A stretch of DNA of 64,000 nucleotides, taken from positions 62,001-126,000 of the forward strand of contig NZ_BBLT01000006.1 in the NCBI RefSeq assembly GCF_000775915.1, read 5' to 3'. Positions within the stretch are counted from its first letter, which is position 1. Every line of letters starts with the position of its first letter. The position numbers and the translations under genes were made by a program. The DNA comes from Sporocytophaga myxococcoides (lineage in GTDB: Bacteria; Bacteroidota; Bacteroidia; Cytophagales; Cytophagaceae). Below are positions 27,278 through 37,900 of this stretch, piece after piece. Under the pieces are notes generated by a model. The model saw nothing but the letters and a program-made list of their open reading frames with translations. It was not told where the DNA came from and searched no databases.

Positions 27278-29215
27278 ATGAAAAATTTATTTGCAAAATT
27301 ATTTAGAAGAGATTCAGATCCACTTGCGGGAGAGGAGAGAATGGAGATTATCAGTTATTCATCAAAGCAAGTTGGACCTGGAGTATTCTTTTCTACGATT
27401 GTGGTAATTGCCTCTTTTTTACCTGTATTTCTTCTTACAGGTATGGAGGGAAAGTTGTTTCATCCATTGGCCTGGACAAAGACATTTATATTATTGGTTG
27501 ATGCCTTTCTTGCTATTTCCTTAACACCGGTACTTATATCGTTTTTTCTAAAAGGTCGATTAAAACCGGAAGATCAAAATCCTATAACCAGGACCTTGGA
27601 AAAAATTTATACACCTATTTTAACATGGTGCTTACACTGGAGAAAAACAGTTATTGTAATTAATGTAGCACTGTTATTAGCTGGAGGTTTTATGCTTTCT
27701 CGTCTTGGCTCAGAGTTCATGCCCCCCCTAGATGAAGGTTCTCTCTTATTCATGCCGGTGACATTACCAGACGTCTCTAATTCAGAAGCAAAAAGGTTAT
27801 TACAAATTCAGGATAAATTAATTAAATCGGTTCCGGAAGTTGTACATGTTTTAGGAAAAGCAGGTAGGGCTTCGACAGCTACAGATAATTCACCAATAAG
27901 TATGATAGAAACTATTATACTTCTGAAGCCAAAAGCAGAGTGGCGAAAAGGAATTACCAAGAATGATATTATTAATGAATTAAATGCAAAATTACAGATT
28001 CCAGGTGTGACTAATGGCTGGACACAGCCTATAATTAACAGAATCAATATGCTGTCTACAGGGATCAGAACAGACGTTGGTATAAAGGTTTATGGACAAA
28101 ATATAGATTCCATTTATTACTTATCTAATAGAATAAAAGAATCATTGAAGGATGTGGAGGGTGTTAAAGATTTGTATGTTGAACCTATTGTCGGAGGAAA
28201 ATATATTGATATTAATGTGAAGAAAGAAGCCATCGGAAGATATGGTCTCACTGTCGATGACGTTAATATGGTTGTTGAAAGTGCATTGGGAGGAATGAGT
28301 CTTACCACTACTGTTGAAGGTCGACAAAGATTTTCTGTAAATGCAAGAGTTGCTCAGGCTTATCGTGAAAGTCTTGAAGATTTGAAGCGCCTTCCGGTAC
28401 AAACAATGCAGTTTGGAACTATCCTTCTTTCGGATGTTGCTGATATCAGATTGTCTGAAGGGCCTCCTATGATCAACTCAGAAAATGCAATGTTACGGGG
28501 AACTGTTCTATTTAATGTTCGTGATCGTGATTTGGGGAGTACTGTAGAAGAAACCCAGGAAAGATTAAACAGGATGATATCTCAAATGCCTAAGGGATAC
28601 TTTATTGAATGGAGCGGACAATGGGAAAATCAAATTCATGCTAACAGAACATTAAAGCTAATTATGCCTATTGTAATCTTTATCATTTTTATGGTCTTGT
28701 ATTATACTTATAAATCGGCAAAAGAAGCTGTAGCAACTATGATTACTGTACCCTTTGCACTTGTGGGTGGTGTATTTATGGTCTTCTTCTATGGAATAAA
28801 TCTCTCAGTAGCTGTTGCAGTGGGCTTTATAGCATTGTTCGGAATGGCCATTGAGACAGCAATGCTTATGGTTATATACCTGAATGAGGCGATGCAATAT
28901 CTGGTTCTAGAAAAAGGTAATTCCAGGAAAAGTATTACCAATAAAGATTTGCGTGAATATGTGATCAGAGGTGCAGCCAAAAGATTAAGACCAAAACTGA
29001 TGACTGTTTCTGTTTCACTTTTTGGACTTGTTCCTATTCTTTGGGCTACAGGGGTAGGAAGTGACATTATGCTTCCCATTACGGTACCTCTTATAGGAGG
29101 GACAATCTCATCTGTAATATATGTTCTTCTGGTAACTCCAATTGTATTTGAGATGATGAAAGAATATGAATTGAACAAAAAAGGAAAAATTGAAATACTC
29201 GATGTTAAAGAATAA
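27278..29215 (+). CDS. CusA/CzcA-type RND metal efflux pump, C-terminal part
   Basis: The 645-residue second part opens with a basic 18-residue leader (MKNLFAKLFRR...), then GEERMEIISYSSKQVGPGVFFSTIVVIASFLP, which is the TM5 region of CusA. It contains the rest of the membrane domain, the second periplasmic porter and docking halves (about 150-440), and the final helices, with AVGFIALFGMAIETAMLMVIYL and RPKLMTVSVSLFGLVPILW. No internal stop or obvious decay is seen. In the same frame, TAA at 27275-27277 immediately precedes the ATG, so it cannot extend upstream. Its last 14 bases overlap the next gene. Confidence 0.85.
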   Translation: MKNLFAKLFRRDSDPLAGEERMEIISYSSKQVGPGVFFSTIVVIASFLPVFLLTGMEGKLFHPLAWTKTFILLVDAFLAISLTPVLISFFLKGRLKPEDQNPITRTLEKIYTPILTWCLHWRKTVIVINVALLLAGGFMLSRLGSEFMPPLDEGSLLFMPVTLPDVSNSEAKRLLQIQDKLIKSVPEVVHVLGKAGRASTATDNSPISMIETIILLKPKAEWRKGITKNDIINELNAKLQIPGVTNGWTQPIINRINMLSTGIRTDVGIKVYGQNIDSIYYLSNRIKESLKDVEGVKDLYVEPIVGGKYIDINVKKEAIGRYGLTVDDVNMVVESALGGMSLTTTVEGRQRFSVNARVAQAYRESLEDLKRLPVQTMQFGTILLSDVADIRLSEGPPMINSENAMLRGTVLFNVRDRDLGSTVEETQERLNRMISQMPKGYFIEWSGQWENQIHANRTLKLIMPIVIFIIFMVLYYTYKSAKEAVATMITVPFALVGGVFMVFFYGINLSVAVAVGFIALFGMAIETAMLMVIYLNEAMQYLVLEKGNSRKSITNKDLREYVIRGAAKRLRPKLMTVSVSLFGLVPILWATGVGSDIMLPITVPLIGGTISSVIYVLLVTPIVFEMMKEYELNKKGKIEILDVKE

Positions 29216-30479
29216 ATATTTATTATCCATAATTTTTGCTATGCTTTGCTTTAAGACCTTGGCGCAAGTAATTACGTTTGATTCTGTTAAGGTTGTGATT
29301 TTGTCTGAGAATCCGGAGTTGGAAATGTACAGACAGCAGGCAAAGTCTATGGAAGCAATGGCAGAAGGCGCAAGAGCTTGGGAAGCACCACAAATAGGTG
29401 CAGGCTTTTTTATGACACCATATAAGACTTATTATTGGCGTCCTCAGATTGAGTCTTTTAAAGGTATGAACGAAAAGATGCCTGGAATGGGTAGTTTCAT
29501 GATTCAGGGAAAACAGATGATTGCCAATCCTTCAAGATTAAAGGCTAATCAGGAGTATTTAAAGAAGGTATCCTCTATTGAGACAGAATCAGGTAATGCA
29601 AACGCCAATAAACTGCTTTATGATGCTAAAAAGTTATTTAGTGAAATTCAGATTATCGATCGAAAAATCCTCATTCTCAATGAAGCTGAAAAAACTCTGG
29701 AGACTATGATAACTTTTGGTGAAAGCAAAATAGCTTATAATCAGGAAATGCTTTCAAATATATATAAAGGAAAGTCTCAAAAAGCTCAGCTGCAGAACGA
29801 AAGTATTATGTTAGAGAATGAAAGAAAACAAAAATTGTATTATCTCAGCTCTCTGATGAATAGAAAGGAAGAAAATTTATTTGAGGTGGATTCTCAGATT
29901 GTGATAAAAGATTATGAACTATCTTTAGTTGATACAGTCCAGATAAGATCTAACCGAAGTGATATACTGGTGTTAGATAATAATATAAACGCTACTCATT
30001 TAAAGCAAAAGGTGGAACGTTATAAATCCCGTCCGGATTTCGGTATTGAATTTGGCCATATGTTTGCTTTTGGTGAAAACCCTAATCAGTTTACATTGAT
30101 GGGTATGATGAGCATTCCTATTGCTCCGTGGTCATCAAAGATGTATCGTTCCAATGTATTAGCTTATAATCACCAGATAAAAGCTTATTATAGTCAGAAG
30201 CAGGCCATTCTGAATGAATCCGTCGGAATGATTTATGGATTAAAAAATGAAATTTCCTCTGCCAAATATCAGATGGAATTATATAAGACAATGATCTTAC
30301 CATCTTTAAAAAAAACATATGATCTCGCAATGATGGCTTACGCACAAAATACTGATGGACTATTTGTTGCGCTTGATGCTCAAATGAATTTTCAGATGGC
30401 AAAAATTCAATATGAAGACATAATCTTAAAACTACTGCTTTTGCAGGCTGAATATGAAAAGCAACTACAATTATTTTAG
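29202..30479 (+). CDS. TolC/CusC-type outer membrane efflux channel protein
   Basis: The 425-residue outer-membrane efflux protein begins at ATG 29202, giving a signal peptide ending TLAQ. The frame opens at a TTG at 29190. The remainder is long alpha-helical and coiled-coil, as in TolC trimers, with a structural repeat and the typical FGIEFGHMF and GMMSIPIAPW beta-barrel strands. It forms the exit duct for the RND pump. It overlaps both neighbours: 14 bases with the pump and 26 bases with the first adaptor. Confidence 0.83.
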   Translation: MLKNKYLLSIIFAMLCFKTLAQVITFDSVKVVILSENPELEMYRQQAKSMEAMAEGARAWEAPQIGAGFFMTPYKTYYWRPQIESFKGMNEKMPGMGSFMIQGKQMIANPSRLKANQEYLKKVSSIETESGNANANKLLYDAKKLFSEIQIIDRKILILNEAEKTLETMITFGESKIAYNQEMLSNIYKGKSQKAQLQNESIMLENERKQKLYYLSSLMNRKEENLFEVDSQIVIKDYELSLVDTVQIRSNRSDILVLDNNINATHLKQKVERYKSRPDFGIEFGHMFAFGENPNQFTLMGMMSIPIAPWSSKMYRSNVLAYNHQIKAYYSQKQAILNESVGMIYGLKNEISSAKYQMELYKTMILPSLKKTYDLAMMAYAQNTDGLFVALDAQMNFQMAKIQYEDIILKLLLLQAEYEKQLQLF

Positions 30480-31749
30480 TATAGCAATCATTATGTCATT
30501 GTTTCTTCTTTCTGCTTCATGTAAACCAAAATCAGATAGGAATGAAGAGCATGAAGTAAAACATGATACAATAACTAGCAGTGATAAGTATCACTGTCCT
30601 ATGCATCCAGAAATATTATCAAATAAGCCAGGTATCTGTCCTAAATGCGAAATGGACCTGGAGCTAGTGCCTCAGGGAAGAGATACATTAAGTTATCTTT
30701 CGGAACCAACCAATCAAATGGTGATTTCATCTCTGAAACCTATTGTTCCAATGGTCAATATGGCTGCAAATCACTTTAAGGCAGAGGGGTATTTAACCTA
30801 TAATCCTAATCTGACTAATAGTATTTCTGCTCGTGTTTCCGGAAGAATAGAAAAGCTTTATGCAAAGTATGAATTTGAAAGAGTTCAAAAGGGGCAGTTA
30901 CTTATGGAGGTCTATAGTCCAGAGCTTCAAACTGCACAGAATGAATATTTGCTTATTTATAAATCAGTCACCGATGATGAAAGAAGTATTCTGTATGCTT
31001 TATATCAAAAGTTAATTAATCTGGGAATGACTGCTTCCTCCATTAAGGAAATGGAAAAAACAGGTAAAGTAAATGCTTTTATTCCTATTTATTCACCTTA
31101 TACAGGACACCTACATTTTTTAGAACAGGGAAGTGACATTGCAGCTCAGGGTTTAGTATGGCCCTCTTCTTCCAATGAAGATGCCATGCAAAGTGGATCT
31201 GGTGAAATGAAAACCATCAGACCTATTATTAAAGAAGGCAGTTATGTTACAAAAGGCGACTTAATTTTTACAATAGTAAATGAAAGAAGTATATGGGCTT
31301 TGTTTAAGGTTCTACCTAGAGATATACCTATGGTCAAAAAAGGAGAGGAAGTAGAATTGAAAATTAATAAAGAAACTTATAATGGTAAAATTGACTTTAT
31401 TGAAAAGTCATTTGATGCCAGGAATGATTTTTATACTGTGAGGATTTACCTGAATTACAAAGATCAAAAAGGTTTAATCATCGGAACTTTAGTTGAAGGA
31501 AATATTACTGTTAATAGAATGAAAGAAAAAAAAATATTGATTCCTGAATTATCAGTTCTACACTTGGGGAAATCTGTTTCAGCTGTATTCGTAAAGGAAA
31601 AAGTAGGGTACGTCGCAAAAGAAGTAAGGACAGGCGTTGCAGAAGGTGGTTGGACTGAAGTAATTTATGGTTTGGCAGAAAATGACAGTATTGCTCCTGT
31701 AGCCTCTTACCTAGTAGATAGTGAAGCATTTATAAAAGTAAAACAATGA
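30454..31749 (+). CDS. CusB-type RND periplasmic adaptor with heavy-metal-binding domain (first copy)
   Basis: The 431-residue lipoprotein (lipobox LLSASC, Cys at about 23) has a heavy-metal-binding domain at residues 47-72: YHCPMHPEI, then PGICPKCEMDLELV. The adaptor core (about 100-425) has a short hairpin, lipoyl-like and beta-barrel domains, with RVSGRIEKLYAKYEFERVQKGQLLMEVYSPEL near its start. It links the RND pump to the TolC channel and presents metal to the pump. It shares ATGA with the second adaptor. Confidence 0.87.
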   Translation: MKSNYNYFSIAIIMSLFLLSASCKPKSDRNEEHEVKHDTITSSDKYHCPMHPEILSNKPGICPKCEMDLELVPQGRDTLSYLSEPTNQMVISSLKPIVPMVNMAANHFKAEGYLTYNPNLTNSISARVSGRIEKLYAKYEFERVQKGQLLMEVYSPELQTAQNEYLLIYKSVTDDERSILYALYQKLINLGMTASSIKEMEKTGKVNAFIPIYSPYTGHLHFLEQGSDIAAQGLVWPSSSNEDAMQSGSGEMKTIRPIIKEGSYVTKGDLIFTIVNERSIWALFKVLPRDIPMVKKGEEVELKINKETYNGKIDFIEKSFDARNDFYTVRIYLNYKDQKGLIIGTLVEGNITVNRMKEKKILIPELSVLHLGKSVSAVFVKEKVGYVAKEVRTGVAEGGWTEVIYGLAENDSIAPVASYLVDSEAFIKVKQ

Positions 31750-32945
31750 TGAAACTTTATATATTAATACTATTCGGCTTAATGGTTTTATTTTCCTGTG
31801 AAAATAGAACCAATCATTCTGATCATACTCATGATGATTCTATCTATTATACTTGTTCAATGGACCCTCAAGTGATGGAGAAAAAACCTGGTAAATGTCC
31901 TATCTGTAAAATGGATTTAACACCAGTGAAAATGGATAATTCTAAAGGTTTGAAATTAAGTGCGCAGCAAGAAAAGCTAGCCAACATCAAAACATTAACA
32001 GTAGGGTATGACTATGTCGATAACAAAATTTTTGCCACTGGAATTGTTAAAGAGGATGAGAACAAAACCATTTTTATTAATGCCAGATTGAATGGGCGTG
32101 TAGATCAGTTAAACTTCAAAACTAAGGGAGACTACATAAAAAAAGGAGATATAATATATAAAATTTACTCTGAAACGTTAGCTTCTACTCAAAGTGAATT
32201 GATCAGTGCTATTAAAAGGATTAAAGAAGATCCCAGGGATATAACTTCTCAAACTATTATAAATGCAGCTAAAAATAAGCTTGAATTATGGGGGGTATCA
32301 GAAAGACAAATTGAGGAAGTTAAAAATCAGAATAAACCTGTTATCCCATTTCCGATTGAAAGTCCCTATTCTGGCTATATCAATAAAATTAATATTACAG
32401 AAGGAGCTATTGTGATGGAAGGAAATCCGTTGATTGAACTTAGAACTTATAAAACTCTTTGGGTTGAAGGAAAGTTTTACTCTTCTGAAGTTTCAAAAAT
32501 CAAAAAGGGAAATACTGTTGATGTAATGATTGATGGTACAGAAAATTATTTTATTGAAGGGAAAGTAATTGAAGTATTGCCTCAGGTAACCTCAGGTTCG
32601 GCTGTTACTATTGTTCGGATTCTTATTGTACCTGATTTACCTGTTATACGACCAGGAATGCATGCCAATATATATTGGCATGAAACAAATGTCAAGTCAT
32701 TGGTAGTTCCATCCAATGCGGTTATTAGAGACAGTAAAGGAGGCATGGTATGGATAAAAAAAGCGGGTGTTTATGAATCCAGAATGGTACATATAGGAGA
32801 GGTTTCAGGAGATAGAGTTTCTATTCTTCATGGATTAAATGAAGGTGACACAGTAGTAATATCAGGTTCTTATCTTTTACAGAGTGAGTATATTTTAAAG
32901 AAAGGTGGAGGAGCTATGGAAGGGCATAATATGTCCGATATGTAA
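31746..32945 (+). CDS. CusB-type RND periplasmic adaptor with heavy-metal-binding domain (second copy)
   Basis: The 399-residue lipoprotein (LMVLFSC, Cys at about 18) has its own metal-binding domain, YYTCSMDPQVMEKKPGKCPICKMDLTPV, at about 36-63. The adaptor core follows, with NARLNGRVDQLNFKTKGDYIKKGDIIYKIYSE. It is a paralogue of the preceding adaptor but clearly diverged, not a recent duplicate. CusB-like adaptors form six-membered rings; two kinds in one operon could give a mixed ring of dimers. It ends the overlapping block; the next gene is about 100 bases on. Confidence 0.87.
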   Translation: MMKLYILILFGLMVLFSCENRTNHSDHTHDDSIYYTCSMDPQVMEKKPGKCPICKMDLTPVKMDNSKGLKLSAQQEKLANIKTLTVGYDYVDNKIFATGIVKEDENKTIFINARLNGRVDQLNFKTKGDYIKKGDIIYKIYSETLASTQSELISAIKRIKEDPRDITSQTIINAAKNKLELWGVSERQIEEVKNQNKPVIPFPIESPYSGYINKINITEGAIVMEGNPLIELRTYKTLWVEGKFYSSEVSKIKKGNTVDVMIDGTENYFIEGKVIEVLPQVTSGSAVTIVRILIVPDLPVIRPGMHANIYWHETNVKSLVVPSNAVIRDSKGGMVWIKKAGVYESRMVHIGEVSGDRVSILHGLNEGDTVVISGSYLLQSEYILKKGGGAMEGHNMSDM

Positions 32946-33049
32946 CTTCGATTTTAAGCATATCAATGATCAGATATTATGACAGTCTTTGATTCAAAAT
33001 ATTTATATCGATCTAATGAATTAATTGAATTATTTAAAATAAATTTATC

Positions 33050-33421
33050 ATGAAACTTCACTTTAAAATTCCTGAGAAATTAAAGATCTATTTCGATTAT
33101 GAAATAAATTTATACCACGAAGCTATTAAATCAGGTGAGATTCAAGCAGCTTGGAGGCATTTGGAGAGAGCCCATATACTTGGACAGGCTTATCCTTTAG
33201 AACATTCATACGCTCATTGGCTCATGTTGAAGTTCGGAATCAGGATAAAAAGTTACAATGAAGTAATCGGACAAATTCCACGTCTGCTTGTTGGTGGTGT
33301 AAAATCGTTCGTAGGTAAAATACCAGTTGGCAATACTGGTGGGGCCAATGTTCCGCCTCTTAAACCTATGGAAATTCCTAAAGACCTTAAAGAGATATTA
33401 TCACTATATGGTGATAACTAA
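33050..33421 (+). CDS. DUF3703 family protein
   Basis: The 123-residue helical protein has the conserved segment AAWRHLERAHILGQAYPLEHSYAHW-like (about residues 36-62) and a Gly/Pro-rich tail with VGNTGGANVPPLKPMEIP. This is DUF3703, a family of unknown activity that repeatedly sits beside CusA/CzcA-type efflux or mercury genes. The context here agrees: it is the last gene of the metal module. The His-rich core suggests metal binding, which is inference. Confidence 0.83.
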   Translation: MKLHFKIPEKLKIYFDYEINLYHEAIKSGEIQAAWRHLERAHILGQAYPLEHSYAHWLMLKFGIRIKSYNEVIGQIPRLLVGGVKSFVGKIPVGNTGGANVPPLKPMEIPKDLKEILSLYGDN

Positions 33422-33872
33422 TTTGGAAGCATTGATTTTTTACCTCTTTTCAATTACTCTTTTATTAAGTTAATAGTTGTAAAAGTATAAGGGATATTTT
33501 ATTGTCCCTTATTTTTGATCTTTATCTTAACTGGTTGAATATTTTTAGTGTTAATTATTATCCATTTTTTGTTTATATACTTTATGCCTCCCTATTTTCT
33601 ATTTTGTTCAATACGAAAAATTATATAAAAGGATACATACATGGAAATTATTAAAGATATATTAGTAAATAATTTTGTCTGTGTATAAATATTTTTATGT
33701 CTGTATAAATTATTGTTTGCTAATATTTGAAGGGGGGAGAGTTGAATTACCTTGTATAAAATAAAGTACTGCCTTTATAATTTTTAGAATTTGCTTAAAA
33801 CATCGGTATAAAATCGTCGTATATGGTCGAGGTGTTGATGTATATATAATTTTATATATATACTAAACCTAT
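33422..33872. other. Intergenic region with a probable terminator and AT-rich leader
   Basis: The 450-base spacer has no gene I can support. A stem TAAGGGA / TCCCTTA (33488-33494 and 33505-33511) followed by TTTTT is a likely terminator of the metal module. Near the other end, GTATATATA (33840-33848) and TATATATAC (33855-33863) form a hairpin just before the OmpA start. Confidence 0.5.
33488..33516 (+). terminator. Probable terminator of the metal-efflux module
   Basis: Stem TAAGGGA / TCCCTTA with a 10-base loop, followed by ATTTTTG. It lies 66 bases after the DUF3703 stop. Confidence 0.6.
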
Positions 33873-34592
33873 ATGTCGATTATGAGAAACGCATTTTATA
33901 TCATTTTATCATTATGTATTACAGCATCAGGTTTGAAATCACAGAACCTTGTGAATAATCTTAATGCCAAAGAGACAGAAGCGGTTTTAATAGGAATAGT
34001 TACTGACAAAAATAAAATACCTGAAAAGAATATTGTCTATATAATTAAAAGTGAAGATAAAACTTACAATAAAAAAGGCCTTACAGATGAGGATGGAAAA
34101 TTTACACTCATTGTACCAAAGGGAAAGAAATATAATGTTAAAGTGACAAAGATGGGATTTGAATATGATTTTACATCTCAAGTTCCCAATGTTAAAGGTC
34201 CTCTGGAAATTGTCCAGAATTATATGATGACTTTTACTATGGATTTCAGAAGGACCTATAAACTTGAAAATATTTATTTTGATCCGAATAAATGGGATAT
34301 AAAGATTGAATCTCAGCCTACATTGGATTCTTTAGCCAACACATTTGTTACAAATCCTATGTTTGTTGCTGAAATTGCTGGATATACAGATAATATAGGA
34401 GATGATTTGGATAATCTGAGGTTGTCTCAGAGAAGGGCAAATGCTATTAGGGATTATTTATTAAGCAAAGGAGTAGATCCCATTCGTGTATATGCTAAAG
34501 GTTATGGAGAAAACTATCCAATAGCATCCAATGAAACTCAGGAAGGAAGAAGTAAGAACAGGCGAACAGAGGTAAAGGTGATGTTCGAGTAA
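33873..34592 (+). CDS. OmpA-family peptidoglycan-binding protein with carboxypeptidase-regulatory-like domain
   Basis: The 239-residue protein has a signal peptide (about 1-24), a beta-sandwich domain of the carboxypeptidase regulatory-like type (about 35-100) and a C-terminal OmpA-like domain (about 130-239). Within that domain, VEIAGYTDNIGDD-like residues, LSQRRANAIRDYL and the final EGRSKNRRTEVKVMF mark the peptidoglycan-binding fold. It probably anchors to the cell wall on the periplasmic side. An ATG three codons on (33882) is equally possible as the start. It precedes a giant protein that carries the same C-terminal domain. Confidence 0.87.
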   Translation: MSIMRNAFYIILSLCITASGLKSQNLVNNLNAKETEAVLIGIVTDKNKIPEKNIVYIIKSEDKTYNKKGLTDEDGKFTLIVPKGKKYNVKVTKMGFEYDFTSQVPNVKGPLEIVQNYMMTFTMDFRRTYKLENIYFDPNKWDIKIESQPTLDSLANTFVTNPMFVAEIAGYTDNIGDDLDNLRLSQRRANAIRDYLLSKGVDPIRVYAKGYGENYPIASNETQEGRSKNRRTEVKVMFE

Positions 34593-34972
34593 GTATACTG
34601 TTTATTTTGATTTAGGTCATTTTATTAATTATTAAACAATGTTTTATCGAAGAAAATTTACAAACAGAAATATGAATGCAGGTTCACTTAAAATTATTCC
34701 AGTTAATAGCGCTTGATTTTTTGTACTTAATGAATTTAGATATTGGAATAATCAAGCTTCTAGTTCGGTCAATTATCAGCTAACTTATTACAGGAGTATA
34801 GATTCCTGTTTCGCAGATTTACTTTAAATCAATACACCTAAGAAAAATTCTTGTGATTCTTTTCTTTTTAGAGGGAAAGGTAGCCATATATTGAATGTTA
34901 ATAATTAGGAAAGTATCGTGGTTTATTGGTATCAAATTTTTCTACAGCATTATTAATCGATAACCTAATTAT
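34593..34972. other. Intergenic region before the SprB-repeat gene
   Basis: The 380-base AT-rich spacer contains no gene I can support, no strong terminator and no clear TAnnTTTG promoter. It must hold the control region of the giant gene unless that is co-transcribed with the OmpA gene. Confidence 0.4.
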
Positions 34973-37900
34973 ATGCATTTAAAACGACAGATTAAGCATA
35001 TATTATTTTCACTCTTGCTTTTATTCATATTTTCTCATGGATATGGGCAGACTGATGAAAATAATTCAGGAGTAAGAATTACTCAATCAACTCTGACTAA
35101 TGTTAAGCTAGTCTATTTAAAGAACAATTTATGTAATGGAGACAATAAAGGTGCCATTGATATAAATGTGACCGGTGGTATTCCTCCATATACATACAAA
35201 TGGAGTAACGGGGCTACAACACAGGATATAACTGGTCTTAAAGCCGGTACATATAAACTATATGTATCAGATTCTTATAAATGTAAGGATTCAATAATAG
35301 TAGAAGTTTCTGAACCACCTAAGTTAAGTGTTCAAACAGATTCTGTCGCTCATATATTGTGCTTTGGATTTAAGAAAGGATTGGTTGAAATATCAGTTAA
35401 GGGTGGTGTAGAGCCTTATAAATACAGCTGGAGTAACGGTAGTACCACTCAGGATATTCATGATGTACCAGCAGGTACTTATTCAGTTTTGGTTTCCGAT
35501 GCTAACAATTGCCAGGAAATTCTATCAGTTAATGTTGAGCAGAAACCTTTAATTGTTAGGTCCATTGATGATGTTTCAAACATAAAGTGTTATGGGGATA
35601 GTACTGGTAAAGTTGATATTTCAGTTTCTGGTGGTGTTCCTCCATATCGTTATTTGTGGAACAATGGATCTACCAAAGAAGATCTTTCGAATGTGCCTGC
35701 TGGTAAATACTATGTAGTCGTTACTGATGCCAATAACTGTCAGGAAGCATCTACTACAAATGTAAAAGAGCCGGAGAAGCTGACTTTAAAAATAGATGAG
35801 TTGAAACATATTAAATGCCATGGCGATAAAGGTGGTGCTATAAATGTTTCAGTTCACGGAGGGGTAGGGCCTTTTAAATATAAATGGAGTAATGGAGCAA
35901 CAACTCAAGATATTACAGGGATCACGGCAGGTACTTATTCTTTAAATGTAATCGATTTCAATGGTTGTAAAACGTCGATATCTGCAACAATCAATCAGCC
36001 TCCATTATTAAGTGCTGCTTTAGGTGAACTTAAAAATGTTTCCTTTTTCGGTGGAAAAGATGGTTCGATAAACATTAAAGTGGATGGTGGCGTTCCCCCT
36101 TATTCTTATAAATGGACTAATGGTGCAACTACTAAAGATGTTTCAGGTCTTCAGGCTGGAAGTTATTCAGTAATTGTATCCGATGCTACAGGGTGTAGCA
36201 AAACTGTGATAGTAAATATCATTCAGCCTCAATTACTTTCTTTAAAGCTTGATAATCTGAAAGACGTAAAATGTAATGGAAACAAAGAAGGAGAAATTCA
36301 AATTGTAGTAACTGGTGGCGTGGCTCCATATAAATTTAAGTGGAATAATGGCGCTATTACGCAGAACCTTTCCGGAGTTGGAGCAGGTAATTACTCAGTT
36401 GAAGTAATGGATGCTAATGGTATTACTAAAAGCTTGAGTTTTGTTATTAATCAACCGGAACCTTTTACATCCAAAGTAGAGGCTGTAGAAAATATTTTAT
36501 GTAATGGAGATTATAAAGGAGCTGTAAATGTTTCAATTGGTGGTGGTGTTAAGCCTTATACATTTAGGTGGAGTAATGGAACAATTACTGAAGATCTTGT
36601 GAATATTCCAGCTGGAAATTATTCAGCGGAGATTAAAGATGCTAATGGTTGTTTAACTTCTGTTAGTGCAACAATTACAGAATCTCCTGCAATTTCTTTA
36701 CAAGTTAGTGAAGTAAAAAATATCTTATGTTTTGGAAATAAATCCGGTGCCATTAATATATCGGTTAGTGGTGGTATAGCTCCATATTCGTATTCTTGGA
36801 GTAATGGTGCTGCAACAAAAGACCTTATTAATATTGGTTCAGGAGATTATTCTCTTAAGGTTACGGATTCTAAAGGTTGTTTTAAGACCGTAAAAGCGAA
36901 TGTTACTCAACCAGCCCTTCTTACTGTTGATAAACAATCTCTGAAAGATGTTAGCTGTAATGGTGGTAATAATGGTGCTATAAATATTTCAGTAGCTGGT
37001 GGTGTTCTTCCATATACATATAAGTGGAGTAATGGGGCAACTTCAAAAGACCTTGGTAATGCGATAGCTGGAAGTTATACTGTAAATGTTTCTGATGCTA
37101 ACGGATGTTCTAATTCTTTAAGTGCAACAATTACTCAACCTACTAAAGTAGTATCTACTTTGGAGTCTGTTACTAACATTAATTGTAACGGAGACAGCAA
37201 AGGTGCAGTTAATATCTCAGTTTCAGGTGGTGTTCTTCCATATTCTTATAAATGGAATAATGGAGCTACTTCTCAGGATTTAGTTGGTGTTAAGGCTGGT
37301 TCCTATTCAGTAAGTATCGCAGATGCTCATGGATGTAAAGATACTTTGTCTGCTAAGATCAATCAAAATTCCCTGATGGAGGTTTCCGTAGAATCGTCTA
37401 AAGATATTAAGTGTTTTGGAGAAAGTAAAGGTGCTGTAAATATTTCTGTTAAAGGTGGGGTTACACCATATACATATATTTGGAATAACGGAGCAGTGAC
37501 ACAAAATATATTGGATGTTCCTGCTGGTTTATATTCAGTAACTGTAACAGATGCTGTAGGATGTAAAAAAATAGCAAGTTCTAAAATTTCAGAACCTATT
37601 TTATTTCAGGTAAAACTTGATGGTGTGACAGATGTTAAATGTAATGGTGATAGTACAGGATCAATTCAAGTGTCTGCTAAAGGTGGAGTTACTCCATATT
37701 CTTATAGGTGGTCAAACGGATCTACATCTGAAGATATTTCAAGATTAAAAGCGGGGTCTTATTCTTTAAAAGTATCTGATGCTAATGGATGTACTGAAAA
37801 TATATCAGCCACTATCTCTCAGCCAACTGTATTGGTCACTTCCATTGAATCTATAACAAATGTTGAATGTAATGGGGAAAATACCGGTATCATTAATATT

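Noticed and set aside
33840-33863. AT-only hairpin before the OmpA-family gene as a riboswitch or regulator site
   Set aside because: The arms are simple TA repeats in a very AT-rich leader; no aptamer-like structure is visible.
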